This document shows positions 34,438 through 36,324 of a stretch of DNA of 36,324 nucleotides, piece by piece. Position 1 is the stretch's first letter. Each line of letters starts with the position of its first letter. The notes below the pieces were generated by a model. It was given only the letters and a program-made list of their open reading frames with translations, made no database searches and was not told the origin of the DNA. Origin of the DNA: an uncultured Pseudomonadota bacterium (lineage in GTDB: Bacteria; Pseudomonadota; Gammaproteobacteria; Steroidobacterales; Steroidobacteraceae). Location of the stretch: NCBI GenBank assembly GCA_903927005.1, contig CAIYLH010000119.1:1-36324 (forward strand), read 5' to 3'. The position numbers and the translations under genes were made by a program.

Positions 34438-35619
34438 GTGACCATCCTCGTATCGAAGCGCGTCCAGCGCATCAAGCCCTCGCCCACCCTCGCCGTGACC
34501 GCCCGCGCCGCCCAGCTCAAGGCCGAGGGCAAGGACATCATCGGACTTGGGGCCGGCGAGCCGGATTTCGATACCCCGGCGCACATTTCGGCCGCTGGCA
34601 TCGCGGCGATCCAGAGCGGCTTCACCCGCTACACGAACGTCGATGGCATCCCCGAGCTCAAGGACGCCATTATCGCCAAGTTCCAGCGCGACAATGGCCT
34701 GAGCTACCAGCGCTCGCAGATTCTGGTGTCGGCAGGCGCCAAACACACGATCTTCAACCTGGTCGAGGCGCTGCTCAACCCGGGCGACGAGGTCGTGATT
34801 CCTGCCCCCTACTGGGTCTCCTACCCGGACATGGTGCTGCTGGCGGATGGCGTCCCGGTCATCGTCGAGGCCGGCCCCGCCCAAGGCTACAAGATCACCC
34901 CGGCCCAGCTGGAGGCGGCGATCACCCCGCAGACCCGGCTGTTCATCCTCAACAGCCCCTCAAACCCGACTGGCGCTGCCTACACGCGCGCGGAGCTGGC
35001 GGCCCTGGGCGAGGTGCTGTTGCGCCACCCCCAGGTCGTGATCGGCACGGACGACATGTACGAGCACATCTGGTGGGGCCCGGAGCCGTTCTGCAGCCTC
35101 GTGACCGCGTGCCCGGCGCTGTACGACCGCACGCTGACCATCAACGGCGTCTCCAAGAGCTACGCGATGACCGGCTGGCGCATCGGCTACTGCGGCGGCC
35201 CTGCGGAGCTGATCAAGGCGATGGCCACCATCCAGGGCCAGTCGACCTCGAACCCGACCTCGATCAGCCAGAAGGCCGCGGTCGCGGCCCTGAACGGCGA
35301 CCAGGGCTGCGTCGCAGAGATGAACAAGGCGTTCAAGGCCCGCCACGACTACATCGTCGACGGTCTTAACTCGATCCGCGGCGTCTCCTGCCTGCCCGGC
35401 TTCGGCACGTTCTATGCGTTCGCCAACGTTGAGCAGGCGATGCAGAACCTCGGCTGCGCCGATGACAATGCGTTTGCCGAGAAACTGATCACCGAGGCGC
35501 TGGTCGCGGTGGTGCCGGGCTCCGGCTTCGGTGCCCCGGCGCACATGCGCCTGTCGTTCGCCTGTTCGATGCAGACGCTGGAGAAAGCGCTCACGCGCAT
35601 CCGCAGCCTGCTCGGCTGA
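34438..35619 (+). CDS. Class I/II pyridoxal-phosphate aminotransferase (aspartate aminotransferase type)
   Basis: This 393-residue protein is a subgroup I-beta aspartate aminotransferase-like enzyme. It has the family start RVQRIKPSPTLAVTARAAQL, substrate-binding IIGLGAGEPDFDTPAHI, YTNVDGIPELKDAI, the NSPSNPTGAAYTRAEL motif, GTDDMYEHI, and the PLP lysine Lys240 in TINGVSKSYAMTGWRIGYCG, followed near the end by a conserved Arg in HMRLSF. It should interconvert aspartate and oxaloacetate, and perhaps prephenate or aromatic acids. No ATG fits; GTG at 34438 is preferred, and an in-frame TTG at 34417 is the alternative. Neither has a good ribosome site, so the start is uncertain. Cytoplasmic. Confidence 0.92.
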   Translation: MTILVSKRVQRIKPSPTLAVTARAAQLKAEGKDIIGLGAGEPDFDTPAHISAAGIAAIQSGFTRYTNVDGIPELKDAIIAKFQRDNGLSYQRSQILVSAGAKHTIFNLVEALLNPGDEVVIPAPYWVSYPDMVLLADGVPVIVEAGPAQGYKITPAQLEAAITPQTRLFILNSPSNPTGAAYTRAELAALGEVLLRHPQVVIGTDDMYEHIWWGPEPFCSLVTACPALYDRTLTINGVSKSYAMTGWRIGYCGGPAELIKAMATIQGQSTSNPTSISQKAAVAALNGDQGCVAEMNKAFKARHDYIVDGLNSIRGVSCLPGFGTFYAFANVEQAMQNLGCADDNAFAEKLITEALVAVVPGSGFGAPAHMRLSFACSMQTLEKALTRIRSLLG

Positions 35620-35629
35620 GCGGAACGAC

Positions 35630-35642
35630 GCGCCTCAGGCGC
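35630..35642 (+). terminator. Short terminator candidate after the aminotransferase
   Basis: GCGCCT (35630-35635) and AGGCGC (35637-35642) form a GC-rich hairpin with at most a three-base loop in practice, ten bases after the stop, followed by CCTTCG. Weak because there is no T tract. Confidence 0.35.
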
Positions 35643-35667
35643 CCTTCGATAGCAGATTCGCAAGGCC

Positions 35668-35735
35668 TGGTGCTCATGCCGCCGCCCCGACACGCGCTAT
35701 CCTTAGCCTTGCGCGGACGGGGCGGCGGCATGAGC
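35668..35735. repeat. Compact palindromic copy of the dispersed repeat
   Basis: Bases 35668-35719 match 36151-36202 almost exactly in the same orientation. Instead of continuing, this copy closes with an 18-base perfect inverted repeat: left arm 35672-35689 (GCTCATGCCGCCGCCCCG) and right arm 35718-35735. The core between the arms is 28 bases. It resembles a REP or minimal palindromic element in size and structure. It lies between the aminotransferase gene and tRNA-Asn. Confidence 0.85.
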
Positions 35736-35789
35736 GCGAGCGGCGCACACGGAGACTGGCGAACCGACCTGAAAAACAAACCCGGCGCC

Positions 35790-35818
35790 TTGACTTGACC
35801 CGGTGCGCCCGCGAGAAT
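35790..35818 (+). promoter_or_regulatory. Promoter of tRNA-Asn
   Basis: TTGACT (35790-35795) and GAGAAT (35813-35818) are spaced by 17 bases, followed by the GC-rich GCGCGG that is typical of stringently controlled stable-RNA promoters. Transcription should begin near 35825, about 32 bases before the tRNA. A small hairpin, CCCCTGAAAAGGGG, lies in the leader. Confidence 0.6.
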
Positions 35819-35856
35819 GCGCGGCCCCTGAAAAGGGGTTTATGAAGATATACCGT

Positions 35857-35932
35857 TCCCCGGTAGCTCAGTCGGTAGAGCAAACGACTGTTAATCGTTG
35901 GGTCGTAGGTTCGAGTCCTACCCGGGGAGCCA
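35857..35932 (+). tRNA. tRNA-Asn (GTT)
   Basis: The 76-base gene folds as a cloverleaf: acceptor TCCCCGG pairs with CCGGGGA, the D arm includes AGCTCAGTCGGTAGAGC, the anticodon loop CTGTTAA has anticodon GTT (35890-35892), and the T arm has GGTTCGAGTCC. The discriminator base is G and CCA is encoded at 35930-35932. Confidence 0.98.
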
Positions 35933-36150
35933 ACTCAATCAATGAGTTAGGCCGAATTTCTCCACGAGAACGACCCAGTCGCACGCGTCGACTTCGCGGG
36001 TCGCCGTCAGGAACGCCGGATCAATACTGGGCTTGGGCCAATCAGGCCACCGCGACAACCGGCATCCGCAGTACTGTCGGGATCCTCGTGCAGTGCATGC
36101 CGACCATCGCCTTCAGGTCCGCTATCGACTCCTGCAACGCTGCGCAGAAT
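35933..36150. other. tRNA-Asn downstream region with a possible minus-strand coding remnant
   Basis: Right after the tRNA, AACTCA and TGAGTT form a small hairpin. On the minus strand a frame without a start codon encodes about 40 residues ending RWPDWPKPSIDPAFLTATRE, then VDACDWVVLVEKFGLTH and a TGA near 35948. It looks like the 3' end of a truncated gene beside a tRNA, a common site for integrated elements, but no family is recognised. Confidence 0.25.
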
Positions 36151-36324
36151 CTGGTGCTCATGCCGCCGCCCCGACACGCGCTTTCCTTAGCCTTGCGCGG
36201 ACGAGGTGTCCGGCTTGCCCGCGCGTGCCGTGGCGATGACTCGTTCCCGTGCACGGACGAGGGACACCCCCTCGCGGCTAAGGATGCCTTTCGCGACGTT
36301 GCCGTCGCGGTCGTGAGCACACCG
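36151..36324. repeat. Right copy of the 174-base inverted repeat (window end)
   Basis: This is the reverse complement of 22-195 with one mismatch, and it runs to the last base of the window. The conserved boundary CTGGTGCTC at 36151 is shared with the compact copy at 35668. The element carries the nested inverted repeats described for the left copy. Its true outer end lies beyond the window. Confidence 0.9.

Overview
The window looks like a contig from a high-GC gammaproteobacterium. The gene set (fused EIIA-HPr-EI, LacI, glucanases, UvrB, tandem amidohydrolases) fits something near Xanthomonadales/Nevskiales, but that placement is inference. Both ends lie in the same 174-base repeat in opposite orientation (22-195 and 36151-36324, one mismatch), which suggests that assembly stopped at a dispersed repeat.

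Layout. (1) 1-4800 is an accessory region. It holds a HigB/HigA-like toxin-antitoxin pair whose toxin frame carries an amber codon, a second decayed HigA-like antitoxin, a DUF1993 protein, a gene remnant with a hairpin terminator, and a hipBA module preceded by four palindromes and flanked by ~77-base direct repeats. (2) 4793-5912 holds a bacterial PH-domain membrane protein and a SAM methyltransferase. (3) 6142-24036 is a beta-glucan (laminarin-type) utilisation locus. It has an exported GH81 endo-beta-1,3-glucanase, an exported cupin, GH3 and GH1 beta-glucosidases, a LacI regulator, and a seven-gene operon: EIIA-HPr-EI, EIICB-Glc, a GtsABC-MalK-type sugar ABC importer and a GH30 glucanase. 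(4) 24111-26800 holds two translationally coupled exported amidohydrolase-fold proteins, the second without the metal-binding HxH motif. (5) 26847-35619 is mostly housekeeping: an orphan 212-residue protein, an MFS transporter, an exported alkaline-phosphatase-superfamily protein, an exported alpha/beta hydrolase, UvrB and an aspartate aminotransferase. (6) 35620-36324 holds a compact palindromic repeat, tRNA-Asn and the right-end repeat.

How the genes may work together. GH81 would cut beta-1,3-glucan outside the cell or in the periplasm. GH30 would remove beta-1,6 branches, and GH3/GH1 would release glucose. Glucose or short oligosaccharides would enter through the PTS and the ABC importer encoded in the same operon. 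A LacI repressor between the two gene sets probably controls both. A well-formed sigma70 promoter (13976-14005) is followed by a LacI-type palindrome (14019-14032) ahead of the PTS/ABC/GH30 operon, and a perfect 14-base palindrome (12668-12681) lies upstream of GH1-GH3.

The most notable points are the two glucose-type import systems in one operon, the tandem IIB domains with only one cysteine, the hipBA operator array and its flanking repeats, the two toxin-antitoxin frames interrupted by TAG, and the folded dispersed repeat in three copies. No CRISPR array, rRNA or intact insertion sequence was seen.
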